Counted from the first letter of the stretch, positions 46,712-55,820 are shown. The stretch: DNA of 64,000 nucleotides from Marinicrinis sediminis (GCF_042685085.1 NZ_JBHUMM010000013.1:1-64000), one strand, 5' to 3'. Numbers and translations are program-made. Notes: a model not told the origin generated them from the letters alone.

Positions 46712-47938
46712 TTATTTACTCGCTTGTTTGATTTCCGTAACCGATTTGCTTTCCATGTCCAGCTGATACTTCGTTTCCTTGTCCGGAAGAGATACTGCAT
46801 ACTGTAACAATTGGGCGTCTATCCAGACCAGATCAGTCACGACTCCGTCATGCACAATCGGGGACCTGAATGTATCCGGCTCTTGGGTACGCTCTACGAC
46901 AACTTGTGTGCCATCTTCCACCTGCTCCACCCAGGCCTGCCACTCTCCTGAAGGTGAAGAAACGTAAGGCGAAGGCGCATCCATCGCTTGCATTCCATGG
47001 ACGTCCGCTTCTTCCGTCTCATTTCCATACTGATCACGGGTGTGAAATGGACGCTCCGCATTCGTGTCCCCTTCGACAGAACTCCCTTGTTCAGCATCTT
47101 CCATGAATTTCGGAACCATCCGTTCCGAATTGGAGGAGGTCGATTCATCGGCTTCCAGCTGTCCGCCAGACGGAGCAGATTTGATTGACTCCGCTTCATA
47201 TTCGGATGCCCCGGCAGCATCGTCGTGGTCTGCATTTCCACTATAAAAGGTTTCGGAAGAATCAGCCGATGTCTGTTCATCCCCTTCCATAGAAGGCTGA
47301 CTGTCTCGTTTCTTTTGAACAGAAGTCCCCTGTTCATCCGCGGTGTCCGGTTCCAAAACTTCCTTCTCCAATAAGGAAGTGGGGTCATCACCCATATGAT
47401 CCTGGCCCTTCTCCATGATCGAAGCGTCATCCGAAGACGTTTCCTTAGCGGCATCCATGTCCGAGCTGGCCTGATCATTGCTCACGGCCATGTCTGCCGA
47501 ATCGAAGGCTGTATGATCAGCCGACTCATCTTGGGATGGCAGCATGCCGTTCACAATCAAGGCCAAGATCAGACCGGCTGCCATGACCCCGCCAAGCGCT
47601 CGATAAGAGACAGAATCGCGCCATTTGCTGAACCAGGCTACTTTCTCCTTCCCCTCATCACCCGCTTGCTTCCCCGCATCCGCCAAGTGTCCCTCATCTA
47701 TAGACTGCTCTTGCTGCAATTGTTCCAGTTGCGGCATAATCGCGTCCACAATACTGTAAGGGGGTACAATCTTGGGCAGAACGCTCAGCTCGTCATTCAA
47801 CTGCTGATAGCGTTCATACATATCCATACATGCTGGACATGTTTGCAGATGGGCATGCAGCTGCTCTCGTTCATCAGCATCCAGATCATCATCCAGTTCT
47901 CTCTGAATCAAATCCAACACCTCATCCTCGCATTTCAC
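46712..47938 (-). CDS. Transmembrane anti-sigma factor with zinc finger (ZAS)
   Basis: A 408-residue predicted anti-sigma factor for the ECF sigma encoded just upstream. The N-terminal cytoplasmic domain carries the HxxxCxxC zinc motif (HLQTCPAC), one membrane segment lies near 116-136 (ALGGVMAAGLILALIVNGML), then a long acidic, Ser/Asp/Glu-rich extracellular stretch (about 140-320), and a C-terminal beta domain (SPSGEWQAWVEQVEDGTQVVVE) resembling a TolB/propeller repeat. It starts with GTG at 47938, overlapping the sigma stop by 4 nt, so the two are made together. The activating signal is unknown; the extracellular part is the likely sensor. No protease-site signature was identified. Confidence 0.88.
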   Translation of the reverse strand: MKCEDEVLDLIQRELDDDLDADEREQLHAHLQTCPACMDMYERYQQLNDELSVLPKIVPPYSIVDAIMPQLEQLQQEQSIDEGHLADAGKQAGDEGKEKVAWFSKWRDSVSYRALGGVMAAGLILALIVNGMLPSQDESADHTAFDSADMAVSNDQASSDMDAAKETSSDDASIMEKGQDHMGDDPTSLLEKEVLEPDTADEQGTSVQKKRDSQPSMEGDEQTSADSSETFYSGNADHDDAAGASEYEAESIKSAPSGGQLEADESTSSNSERMVPKFMEDAEQGSSVEGDTNAERPFHTRDQYGNETEEADVHGMQAMDAPSPYVSSPSGEWQAWVEQVEDGTQVVVERTQEPDTFRSPIVHDGVVTDLVWIDAQLLQYAVSLPDKETKYQLDMESKSVTEIKQASK

Positions 47939-48483
47939 CCGTGTACACCACCTTTCTGATAGTCTTGAAGAAATTGCTGCAGCTGCTGCCTGGCCCTGAA
48001 CAGATAGGATTTGACCGTATTCAATGGCAAATCCAGTGCTTCCGCAATCTCATTATAGGAATAGTCCTGCAAATATCGTAATACCACCACTGAACGGTGA
48101 TGTTCCGGCAGTTGATCAATGGCGGCTCGAATATCTTTGGCTGTTAAAGAGGCCAGCATCTGGGACTCTACATGATTGTCGGTAGGAAAAACCATCTCGT
48201 GCTGCTCGATGGAAACCGTTGGTTTGGCTCTTCGAAAACGGTCAATACATATATTGGTGACAATTCGCTGTGCCCAAGTTTTAAACTGGGCCTTTTCTTC
48301 ATAGGATTGGATATGTTGATAAATGCGCAAAAGCGCGTCCTGGGATGCATCTAGCGCATCCTGTTCATTTCCAAGCATATAATATGCTGTACGATAAACA
48401 TGAGTCTCGATCTGACGCAGCAGTTCAACCAGCGCATCATGATCACCGGATTGGGCAGAACGTATCAGTTCAGGCTCTACCAC
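47935..48483 (-). CDS. ECF-type RNA polymerase sigma factor
   Basis: About 182 residues, with region 2 (DALDASQDALLRIYQHIQSY...FKTWAQRIVTNICIDRFRR) and region 4 (LPEHHRSVVVLRYLQDYSYNEIAEALDLPLNTVKSYLFRARQQL) and no region 3, the ECF layout. The start is the GTG at 48483, preceded by GAGGGGG; a longer reading from the ATG at 48546 would include the promoter itself and is rejected. The upstream promoter looks like an ECF promoter, so the factor probably drives its own operon. Partner of the membrane anti-sigma factor downstream. I cannot assign it to a named sigma. Confidence 0.93.
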   Translation of the reverse strand: MVEPELIRSAQSGDHDALVELLRQIETHVYRTAYYMLGNEQDALDASQDALLRIYQHIQSYEEKAQFKTWAQRIVTNICIDRFRRAKPTVSIEQHEMVFPTDNHVESQMLASLTAKDIRAAIDQLPEHHRSVVVLRYLQDYSYNEIAEALDLPLNTVKSYLFRARQQLQQFLQDYQKGGVHG

Positions 48484-48509
48484 TAGGATCCCCCTCTCAT
48501 GCACCCTTT

Positions 48510-48537
48510 TAGACGTATCCGTTTCATAAAAGGTTGC
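48510..48537 (-). promoter_or_regulatory. ECF-type autoregulatory promoter
   Basis: GCAACC followed by TTT (48537-48532) and, 16 bp further, CGTCTA (48515-48510), close to the AAC...CGT pattern of Bacillus ECF promoters. Transcription would start about 20-25 nt before the GTG start of the sigma gene. The -35 region is inside a GGTTGCAACC palindrome. Confidence 0.7.
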
Positions 48538-48624
48538 AACCTGCATTCAAAGTTTTTTAGTTATCAGTCCTTCCTCATCTTATCAGAAATCTGTGCTGGC
48601 GGGTAGAACAGGCCGTATGAAAAC

Positions 48625-48663
48625 AAAAAAACGAGCGCAAGACTTGGACAAGTCTCACGCTCG
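48625..48663 (-). terminator. Intrinsic terminator after glgP
   Basis: CGAGCG-TG-AGACTT pairs with AAGTCT-TG-CGCTCG around GTCC (14 bp including two G-U pairs) and is followed by seven T on the minus strand. Confidence 0.93.
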
Positions 48664-48718
48664 ATCATCGTGCAAACGTTTGAAATTGAATGAATGCGTT
48701 ACCCCGTAGGCGAATGAT

Positions 48719-50329
48719 TTATCCCTTTTGATACATTTTGGTGTAATAGTCATTCAGCATGCGTTTAGTTGCAAACTCTTCTCTGGTCGTACGGATGCTT
48801 TCTTTCATCATGCTCACCCACTGATCGCGATTCTCGTAATATGTCGGAACGACGCGGTTCAGGAGCGTGTCATACAAGGCATCACTGTCATGCTGATCCA
48901 GCTTTTCAAAATCGGTGGTTTCAAATCCATCCCCGAACTGCCAGCCGTTTACGCCATCGATACAGGCTTCAGGCCACCAGCCATCGAGAATCGAACAATT
49001 AAGTACGCCATTCATCGCTGCCTTCATCCCGGACGTTCCGCTTGCTTCCAGTGGGCGTCTCGGATTATTCAGCCATATGTCTGATCCTCTGGTCAGCATG
49101 GCACCGATCGTCATATCATAGTTTTCGAGGAAGACCACGCCTTTTGGATACTTCTTCATCATCGCGACCAGATTGCTGACAATCTGCTTGCCTGTATCAT
49201 CCAGCGGATGCGCTTTGCCGGAGAACACAATCTGAATCTTGCCACTTTCCAGATAAGGCTCGATCACTTCCGGCTGACTGAAGATCAAATCACTGCGCTT
49301 ATACGGAGCTGCTCTGCGGGAAAATCCGATCAACAGCTTCTCGGCATCCAGCTGAGAACCGGTCCGATTGAAGATAAAGTCAACCAGTTCACGCTTGATC
49401 TCCATGTGTGCAGCCCACACATCGCCACCATTTTCATAGGCTTGGGTCATTCTTTCATCCACCCAGGTCGGGGTATGAATGGCATTGGTGATCGGAATAA
49501 TCTCTGATCTGCCTGCAACTTCCTTCCACATTTTGTTCGCCGTTTCCGCATGGAGCACTGCAACCCCATTGGCTATGCGAGACAACCTGAGGCCTGCTAC
49601 TGTCATATTGAATGGATCGCCGCCAATTCGCTTCATTTGGTCCAGAGTCAGTCCGTTAAATGCTCCCATGTATTCCAGCTTGTCAAGCGGGTGAGACTCA
49701 TTCCCTTCCTTGATCGGCGTATGTGTGGTAAATACGACTTCTTCGCGGGTTTGGTTCCACGCTTCTTCAAAGGTTAGTCCAGAAGACATTTTTTCCCGAA
49801 TGAGCTCGGTTGCTGCAAGAGCCGCATGTCCTTCATTGAAATGATAGACATCGACCGCATGACCCATGGCGCGTAGCGCTTTCACGCCCCCGATGCCCAG
49901 CACGATTTCCTGTGCAATGCGTTCTTCGCCGAACCAGCCATATAATTGTCCGGTGATCCATCTTTCGCCATTTTCCGGAATATCGGTATCCAATAAATAT
50001 AAAGGATTATTGCCAAAGGCTTCCGTTTTCCATACCTGGCATACAATCGGCACATTGCGAATATGAACCGTTACTTTCACTCCTGTATCTTCGAGAAAAT
50101 CATAGTTGTAATTGTGATAGGAATCGTAAGGTTGTCCATTTTCTGCAATGCGCTGATCGGTATATCCCTGCTTCCACTTCAATCCGATTCCAACCAGCGG
50201 CAGTTCCAGATCCTTGGCTCCTTTCATATGATCGCCAGCCAGTATTCCGAGCCCCCCTGCATACATCTTGAAATCAGAGTGAAGCCCATACTCCATACAA
50301 AAATACGCAACACTTGGAAGATTGCTCAT
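48719..50329 (-). CDS. glgP: Alpha-glucan (glycogen/maltodextrin) phosphorylase, short form
   Basis: A 536-residue member of the short alpha-glucan phosphorylase family, which releases glucose-1-phosphate from glycogen or maltodextrin. The PLP-binding region EASGTSGMKAAMNGVLN (near residue 435) is intact, as are AYFCMEYGLHSDFKMYAGGLGILAGDH at the N-terminus and GFSRRAAPYKR. Long-form phosphorylases are about 800 residues; this length is normal for the short type. It stands alone, not with glgBCDA, between comEC and the sigma operon, with its own terminator. GGGAGG lies upstream of the ATG and a perfect TATAAT at 50375-50380 suggests a promoter without a clear -35. Confidence 0.94.
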   Translation of the reverse strand: MSNLPSVAYFCMEYGLHSDFKMYAGGLGILAGDHMKGAKDLELPLVGIGLKWKQGYTDQRIAENGQPYDSYHNYNYDFLEDTGVKVTVHIRNVPIVCQVWKTEAFGNNPLYLLDTDIPENGERWITGQLYGWFGEERIAQEIVLGIGGVKALRAMGHAVDVYHFNEGHAALAATELIREKMSSGLTFEEAWNQTREEVVFTTHTPIKEGNESHPLDKLEYMGAFNGLTLDQMKRIGGDPFNMTVAGLRLSRIANGVAVLHAETANKMWKEVAGRSEIIPITNAIHTPTWVDERMTQAYENGGDVWAAHMEIKRELVDFIFNRTGSQLDAEKLLIGFSRRAAPYKRSDLIFSQPEVIEPYLESGKIQIVFSGKAHPLDDTGKQIVSNLVAMMKKYPKGVVFLENYDMTIGAMLTRGSDIWLNNPRRPLEASGTSGMKAAMNGVLNCSILDGWWPEACIDGVNGWQFGDGFETTDFEKLDQHDSDALYDTLLNRVVPTYYENRDQWVSMMKESIRTTREEFATKRMLNDYYTKMYQKG

Positions 50330-50374
50330 GCTAGTGATTCCTCCCTACTCATTTGTGATCATGCCTACCGTATC

Positions 50375-50380
50375 ATTATA
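50375..50380 (-). promoter_or_regulatory. Possible -10 box of glgP
   Basis: A perfect TATAAT on the minus strand about 46 bp upstream of the glgP start. No convincing -35 box was found at 16-18 bp. Confidence 0.35.
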
Positions 50381-50416
50381 TTACACATCCTAAACATATT
50401 TCCTTTTATTTTCATG

Positions 50417-50448
50417 AATTTTCCCTAACTTTTTTTGTTAGGAAAATT
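50417..50448. repeat. Inverted repeat between comEC and glgP
   Basis: AATTTTCCCTAAC and GTTAGGAAAATT pair (12 bp with one bulged C) around a run of seven T. It may end comEC transcripts, but the U tract is in the loop and not after the stem, so it is not a classical terminator. Confidence 0.5.
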
Positions 50449-50505
50449 ATGACTGTGGTCACAGACGGATCAAGTAGTCCAGCGTTTACAGGCTTCTTCG
50501 TGCTG

Positions 50506-53082
50506 CTAGGGCCGTTGCAGCTTGGTTCGGACCTCCATGTCCGAAGGGGTGACTCTGTACTGTACTTCTCCGTGCCGATCCGTCCGAAAGACGCGTGTAC
50601 CAGATGCGGATAAGGATTCAATCACCTCTCGTGTAGGATGACCATATACGTTGCGTCCGCCTACGGAAATGACCGCTTGCTGCGGATTCCAATAAGCTAG
50701 CCAAGCTGGAGATGTGCTGTACTTGCTCCCGTGATGAGCGACCTTGAGCACATCGATGGCCTCTTTCTCGGTTCCGGAAATGCTTGCACCCTCTTCCTCA
50801 AGATGATGAATCAAAGCCATTTCCTGCGGGATACCGATGTCTCCGGTATACAAAAATTGATGATCATACATGCTCAGTTTCATCACGATGGAGACCTCAT
50901 TTTGATCGCCATGACGGAAGATGGGCTCAGGCTGATCGAAGGGCATGAGAAAGGCGATGCGGGTATGTTCATCCACCTGCAATTGCATCCCTTCAGCCGG
51001 AATATAGATCGGAATGTTGTACGAAGCAGCAGTCTGGATCAGCTCTTCCGCTCTGGAGCCTGGTTCTACCAATCCGTTGAATATGAGATTTCGAACCGGT
51101 ATCGCTTCCAGCACCGCGAAGAATCCTCCGATGTGATCTTGATCTCCATGGGAAGCGATCATCCAGTCAATCTCCCTGATGCCTCTTTGCTTCAGTAATG
51201 GAACCACCACATCCTCACCGACTTCAAATTCATCCTTGCGCTGCATCCATGATTCTTTGCTGCTTAGAAAAGACAATGTGCCTCCGCCATCAACGAGAAT
51301 GGTTTCATGACTGGGGGTAATGATAAGCGAGCTGTCTCCCTGACCCACATCCATAAAGTATACATAGCCTTCCCCCTTGTGAAATTGGGGAGACAGGTAT
51401 TGATACACGACCAGCAGGAACAAACCTGCCAATATCCCGCAGCAGCGAAGATGAAGGTGGTCCACATGCCGCTTCAATCCGCCGTTCCAGGCTTGTTCGA
51501 GCTTCAGACGCTCCAGTTCCCTGATCAGCCAGAACAAGAAAAGCGTATAAACCGCTATCCATAGCAGAGAAGGTTGCTTCCAAATCAGGTGAAAGACATC
51601 GAACTGGTTCAGCCACTCTACCCATGCAAAAGAGATCTTCAAAGCAATAGAAACCGTGGTGGATAGAAGAAGAGACACGAACGTGACCCCGGACAGTACA
51701 TAAGCAAACAGGCTGAGCGGAAACACGACCATACTGATCCAGGGCACCATGAGCAGATTGGCCAGCCAAGACAATAGTGAAAAAGAATGAAAATAATAGA
51801 TGGTGAGCGGCAGTGAAATTCCCTGCGCGGCAAAGGTGACACCAAGCAGGGATCTCAGCCAGGCCGGACCAGGCAGCCAGTTATACAGGACGGGCACGAT
51901 CACGAGCAGCCCTGCGGTTACCATGAAAGAAAGCTGAAAGCTAATGGAAGTCAGCATATAGGGATCAGCCAGCACCATGAGGAAGGCAGCCAATGCGAGC
52001 AACTGATACCGATTGCTTGAGAGGTTATTCCTAATCGCATATAGAGCGAGAATGGTCATGATGCCCGCACGGATGGCAGAAGGCGATGCGCCTGTTAGCA
52101 GTACATAGCAAGGAATAACCGTCATTGCGACGTAGATGGCGCGTTCCCTCGTCAACCGCATCCAGCGACCCATCAGCAGAAGCAGACCGGAGAGAACGCC
52201 AACATGCAATCCGGAGATAGCCAGCAGATGGGTCAAGCCTAGAACCGAGAATTGCCGAAACTGCTCTTCATTAATATCCTCCCGATAACCGAGCAGCATG
52301 CCCTTCAGAAATCCGCTGAAAGCAGGATCAGTGTAGGTATTCTCCAATTGTTGTGCCATCTGAAGCTGTCTGGCATCTCTCCAGCCTTTCCACTGTTCCA
52401 ACTTGTGTCGCCATCGGTCGATGCCGGTCAGATGCATTTCTTCCATGCTGATGGACGCCATGGAGAAGCTTCCTTCTACAAAAAGCTGCCAATGAATTCG
52501 CTTCGTATGTAAATAGCGGGCATAATCAAAAGCCCCAAAATTGGTGGCAGACATCGGTTGCAGCAACTTGCCCCTCACCTGAACGAGATCGCCCCGCTTC
52601 CAGTCCAGCATGTCATGTTGCTGGCTTTCCTCTTGCAGTTTGATATAAATCAGGATCGATTCATCCAGCTCGGCGGAAAAAGTAGAATCTCGTGCATCCT
52701 TCTCCACATCCCTCCAGTCTCTTGCTTCGACCAACAGCTTCGCCCGATCCCCGTCTATTTCAACTGGAGACGCGATCCAGCCCGTCAGCCGGACTTCTGT
52801 TTCTTGCATAGACGGCGAAATAGCGGATCGGTTGTGACGTTCCGTCATATCGGCATAGCCGAATGCGATTGCGATACACGCCGTCATACACACGAGGTGG
52901 TACACCAATTTGGTCAGAGAGAGTTTCCCCTCCAATGATCGATCATGAAGCAAGGCATCCCGAAGGAGCCAGAACGCGATACCCATTAAAAAGCCAACCG
53001 CATAAATACTTGAAAGTTGATCGATACCCCAAGCGGTTCCCACCAGCCAGCTGCATACGAATGGAACCATCACACGACCCAT
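50506..53082 (-). CDS. comEC: DNA uptake channel protein ComEC
   Basis: An 858-residue polytopic membrane protein that carries single-stranded DNA across the membrane during natural transformation. It has an N-terminal soluble OB-like region (about 90-220), the Competence membrane domain (about 230-560, with HLLAISGLHVGVLSG), and a C-terminal metallo-beta-lactamase-like domain (DVGQGDSSLI, ASHGDQDHIGG) that may be the nuclease for the non-transported strand. All parts are present and uninterrupted. The ATG is preceded by GAGGAGGG. Only 40 bp separate its start from the comEB terminator and no promoter is seen there. Confidence 0.96.
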   Translation of the reverse strand: MGRVMVPFVCSWLVGTAWGIDQLSSIYAVGFLMGIAFWLLRDALLHDRSLEGKLSLTKLVYHLVCMTACIAIAFGYADMTERHNRSAISPSMQETEVRLTGWIASPVEIDGDRAKLLVEARDWRDVEKDARDSTFSAELDESILIYIKLQEESQQHDMLDWKRGDLVQVRGKLLQPMSATNFGAFDYARYLHTKRIHWQLFVEGSFSMASISMEEMHLTGIDRWRHKLEQWKGWRDARQLQMAQQLENTYTDPAFSGFLKGMLLGYREDINEEQFRQFSVLGLTHLLAISGLHVGVLSGLLLLMGRWMRLTRERAIYVAMTVIPCYVLLTGASPSAIRAGIMTILALYAIRNNLSSNRYQLLALAAFLMVLADPYMLTSISFQLSFMVTAGLLVIVPVLYNWLPGPAWLRSLLGVTFAAQGISLPLTIYYFHSFSLLSWLANLLMVPWISMVVFPLSLFAYVLSGVTFVSLLLSTTVSIALKISFAWVEWLNQFDVFHLIWKQPSLLWIAVYTLFLFWLIRELERLKLEQAWNGGLKRHVDHLHLRCCGILAGLFLLVVYQYLSPQFHKGEGYVYFMDVGQGDSSLIITPSHETILVDGGGTLSFLSSKESWMQRKDEFEVGEDVVVPLLKQRGIREIDWMIASHGDQDHIGGFFAVLEAIPVRNLIFNGLVEPGSRAEELIQTAASYNIPIYIPAEGMQLQVDEHTRIAFLMPFDQPEPIFRHGDQNEVSIVMKLSMYDHQFLYTGDIGIPQEMALIHHLEEEGASISGTEKEAIDVLKVAHHGSKYSTSPAWLAYWNPQQAVISVGGRNVYGHPTREVIESLSASGTRVFRTDRHGEVQYRVTPSDMEVRTKLQRP

Positions 53083-53122
53083 AGACGTCCCTCCTCACCC
53101 CATGCCCGTACTTCGGAAAATG

Positions 53123-53159
53123 AAAAAAAGAACCTTCTGCATGAAAGCAAAAGGTTCTT
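53123..53159 (-). terminator. Intrinsic terminator after comEB
   Basis: AAGAACCTT and AAGGTTCTT form a stem, extended by TGC/GCA, followed by a T tract on the minus strand. It lies between comEB and comEC, which are usually cotranscribed. Confidence 0.88.
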
Positions 53160-53190
53160 CCTTTTGTAACTTTTAAACTTCTTCAAGAGA

Positions 53191-53700
53191 TCAATGGATG
53201 ACATCATCCAGGATGCCCGCTGGGAGCTCATAGCCCTCCAGTTGGCGGAATACCAGTCCCTTCATCTCCATCAGTTTACGGACCTTTTCACTGTCCTTCG
53301 GATAAGGCCGATGAAAAACAATTTCGACGACCCCGCTGTTCGCAAGCATATTGGCGCAGGTCCAGCAGGGCTGATCGGTCACATAGACCGTGGAGCCTTC
53401 ACGATCCCCACGATCGGTAAACAGCAACAGGTTTTGTTCAGCATGAATGGTGCGGACACAGCGTTGTTTCTTCACCATTTGTTCTTTACCTTCAACCTGT
53501 TTCAATTCATATTCCTCTACAATCATGCATCCGGCTTCGGAACAGTCGGGAACGCCCATCGGCGCGCCATTATAGGCGGTTCCGAGCAATTTCTTCCCTT
53601 GTACCAGCACGGTACCTACCTTTCGCCGGTTGCACTGGGAACGTGTCGAGGCCATGTAGGCCATATCCATAAAGTAGGTATCCCAGTCTTTTCGAGCCAT
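53191..53700 (-). CDS. comEB: ComE operon protein ComEB (dCMP deaminase family)
   Basis: A 169-residue zinc deaminase of the dCMP deaminase family. Zinc ligands are seen in HAEQN (with the catalytic Glu) and PCWTCANML. Encoded between comEA and comEC in B. subtilis, where it is not essential for transformation but assists polar localisation of ComGA; dCMP deamination feeds dTMP synthesis. The start is the ATG at 53700, preceded by AGAGGAG; the GTG three codons upstream overlaps that site. Here metY separates it from comEA. Confidence 0.95.
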   Translation of the reverse strand: MARKDWDTYFMDMAYMASTRSQCNRRKVGTVLVQGKKLLGTAYNGAPMGVPDCSEAGCMIVEEYELKQVEGKEQMVKKQRCVRTIHAEQNLLLFTDRGDREGSTVYVTDQPCWTCANMLANSGVVEIVFHRPYPKDSEKVRKLMEMKGLVFRQLEGYELPAGILDDVIH

Positions 53701-53734
53701 CGACTCCACTCCTCTGTTTCAAAAACCGTTGCCA

Positions 53735-55039
53735 TTAAGCTTGCTGACTGACTGTAATCGCCTCACTGAGATCGTAGATAATATCATCAATGGATTCTGT
53801 TCCAATGGACAAGCGAATCATGCCTGGTGTTACGCCGGTAGAATCCAGCTCTTCCCCTGTCAACTGGGAATGTGTCGTGCTGGCTGGATGAATAATCAGC
53901 GACTTGGAGTCTCCAATATTAGCCAGGTGAGACAGCAGCTTCACGGAGTTAATTAATTTTTTGCCTGCTTCGATGCCGCCCTTAATACCAAATGTAAGAA
54001 TGGCTCCTTGCCCCTTCGGCATATATTTCTGGGCTTTGTCATAAGAAGGATGCGAAGGAAGTCCCGGGTAGCTAACCCATTCCACATCCGCATGCTGCTC
54101 CAGATACTGGGCTACCTTCAGTGCGTTCTCGCTATGACGCTCCATACGCAGGTGAAGGGTCTCCAGTCCTTGCAACAGCTGGAAGGAGTTAAATGGAGAC
54201 AACGCAGCACCCATGTCCCGCATCAGTTGCACGCGCGCCTTGATAATGTAGGCGATGGGTCCAACAGCGTCCGTATAGATCACACCATTGTAACTGGCAT
54301 CCGGTTCCGTCAATCCAGGGAACTTTCCGCTGCCTTTCCAGTCAAAGGTTCCGCCATCTACGATGACACCGCCGATGGAAGTCCCGTGACCGCCGATGAA
54401 TTTCGTTGCAGAGTGAACGACAATATCCGCTCCATGCTCAATTGGACGAAGCAGATAAGGACTTGGTACTGTATTATCTACAATAAGCGGAATGTGATTC
54501 TCATGGGCAATCGCCGCCACCGCTTCAATATCCAGAATATCCCCTTTTGGATTTCCGATAGATTCCGCATAGACCGCTTTGGTTTTATCCGTAATCGCCT
54601 TGCGGAAATTCTCCGGGTCAGACCCGTCGACAAACTTAACCGTAATGCCGAGCTTCGGCAGCGTAATGGCAAACAGATTGTATGTACCCCCGTACAGACT
54701 GGAGGAAGATACAATTTCATCACCCGCTCCTGCAATATTCAGCAGGGAGAATGTAATGGCAGCCTGACCAGACGCGGTAGCCAATGCAGCTGGCGCCCCT
54801 TCCATTGCTGCAACCCGTTGCTCAAAAGTGTCATTGGTCGGATTCATCAAGCGGGAATAAATGTTGCCGAATTCCTTGAGCGCAAACAGATTGGCTGCGT
54901 GATCCGTATCCTTAAACCCGTAAGAGGTCGTTTGATAAATGGGCACTGCACGAGACATCGTTGTCGGATCGATTTGTTGTCCTGCATGTACCGCAAGCGT
55001 TTCCAGGCCGAGCTTTCTTTCTACTCTTTCTTCTGTCAT
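53735..55039 (-). CDS. metY: O-acetylhomoserine aminocarboxypropyltransferase / homocysteine synthase
   Basis: A 434-residue PLP enzyme of the Cys/Met metabolism family that makes homocysteine from O-acetylhomoserine and sulfide. The PLP lysine lies in VHSATKFIGGHGTSIGG, and the MetY-type insert and length (about 430, against about 380 for MetB/MetC) are present. The start is the ATG at 55039, with GGGAGGAG upstream; an upstream TTG is rejected. It is inserted between comEA and comEB relative to B. subtilis. The 108-bp upstream gap is too short for a SAM riboswitch and shows none of its conserved stems. Confidence 0.93.
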   Translation of the reverse strand: MTEERVERKLGLETLAVHAGQQIDPTTMSRAVPIYQTTSYGFKDTDHAANLFALKEFGNIYSRLMNPTNDTFEQRVAAMEGAPAALATASGQAAITFSLLNIAGAGDEIVSSSSLYGGTYNLFAITLPKLGITVKFVDGSDPENFRKAITDKTKAVYAESIGNPKGDILDIEAVAAIAHENHIPLIVDNTVPSPYLLRPIEHGADIVVHSATKFIGGHGTSIGGVIVDGGTFDWKGSGKFPGLTEPDASYNGVIYTDAVGPIAYIIKARVQLMRDMGAALSPFNSFQLLQGLETLHLRMERHSENALKVAQYLEQHADVEWVSYPGLPSHPSYDKAQKYMPKGQGAILTFGIKGGIEAGKKLINSVKLLSHLANIGDSKSLIIHPASTTHSQLTGEELDSTGVTPGMIRLSIGTESIDDIIYDLSEAITVSQQA

Positions 55040-55147
55040 TGAATAAACTCCTCCCAATCAATTGATCATACTATCAAAGACGCTATCTATTTATAATCTC
55101 GTTTATTTTCTCATACTTTTCCAACGTTGAAAAGGGGAGAACCCTCA

Positions 55148-55624
55148 TCATTCTTCGCGATCTGCAGCCTCTCCGTCTTGCGAAAACCGAAGATACGGTC
55201 TCAGCTTCTCCAGACTCTTCTCGCCAATGCCGTTTACCTTGAGCAAATCCTCCGGAGATTGAAAAGGACCGTTCGCTTCCCGGTACGCAACAATGCGTTG
55301 CGCTTTGGCAGGACCAATGCCTGGCAACAGGATCAATACATCAGGCCCGGCTTCATTGATCATAATGCCTGACGCCAGTGTCTCGGCCTGCTGTTCTTCC
55401 TTGGTCAACTGTACAGCCTCAGCCCCGGTCTCGTCCCCCGCCTCAGACGACTCCGCTTCTATCGAATTCGAATTCGCCAGCTCTGCATTCACCGGCACCC
55501 AGCCTTGCTCGCCCGCGGTATCATGATCCTGCATATGCAACATGAGCCATACAATCAACAGCACCATTAAAAGGAAGAGACTATAAAAAACCGTAGAAAA
55601 GGGAACGCTTCTGATCCGTCTCAT
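55148..55624 (-). CDS. comEA: Competence protein ComEA (helix-hairpin-helix DNA receptor)
   Basis: A 158-residue membrane-anchored DNA-binding protein of the competence machinery. One N-terminal membrane segment (about 10-31), a Ser/Glu-rich linker (about 45-80) and a C-terminal pair of helix-hairpin-helix motifs (INEAGPDVLILLPGIGPAKAQRIVAYRE, then DLLKVNGIGEKSLEKLRPYL) are visible. B. subtilis ComEA is about 205 residues and has an oligomerisation domain between these parts, which I do not see here. Divergent from comER. A good promoter lies at 55675-55702. Confidence 0.93.
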   Translation of the reverse strand: MRRIRSVPFSTVFYSLFLLMVLLIVWLMLHMQDHDTAGEQGWVPVNAELANSNSIEAESSEAGDETGAEAVQLTKEEQQAETLASGIMINEAGPDVLILLPGIGPAKAQRIVAYREANGPFQSPEDLLKVNGIGEKSLEKLRPYLRFSQDGEAADREE

Positions 55625-55674
55625 TTCCCATGCCTCCCTTGCCGATCTCAGACAACCATTCTTTCAACACCCCA

Positions 55675-55702
55675 ATTATACCTTTATTTGTTAAAACTTC
55701 AA
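55675..55702 (-). promoter_or_regulatory. Probable comEA promoter
   Basis: TTGAAG (55702-55697), 16 bp, then a perfect TATAAT (55680-55675) on the minus strand. I did not find paired AAAA-N5-TTTT ComK boxes nearby. Confidence 0.55.
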
Positions 55703-55721
55703 CACATTCTTTGTCCAGCAC

Positions 55722-55737
55722 CTATGATTTGTCATAG
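55722..55737. repeat. Small palindrome in the comEA/comER divergent region
   Basis: CTATGA-TTTG-TCATAG, a perfect 6-bp inverted repeat with a 4-bp centre. It lies about 20 bp upstream of the comEA -35 box and 84 bp before comER, so an operator role is possible; no known regulator fits. Confidence 0.3.
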
Positions 55738-55820
55738 ATCGGGTAAAGCCGCATATGCATAAGTTAACAGCTCAGGCAGACATGGAGACAAGAAAGGCAG
55801 ATAACAGGAGGGATGTACAG

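Noticed and set aside
48484..48546. Longer ECF sigma start at the ATG 48546
   Set aside because: It would place the ECF-type promoter inside the coding region; the GTG at 48483 has GAGGGGG at proper spacing and gives the usual ECF length.
55040..55147. SAM riboswitch upstream of metY
   Set aside because: Only 108 bp are available and no S-box stems or terminator are visible.
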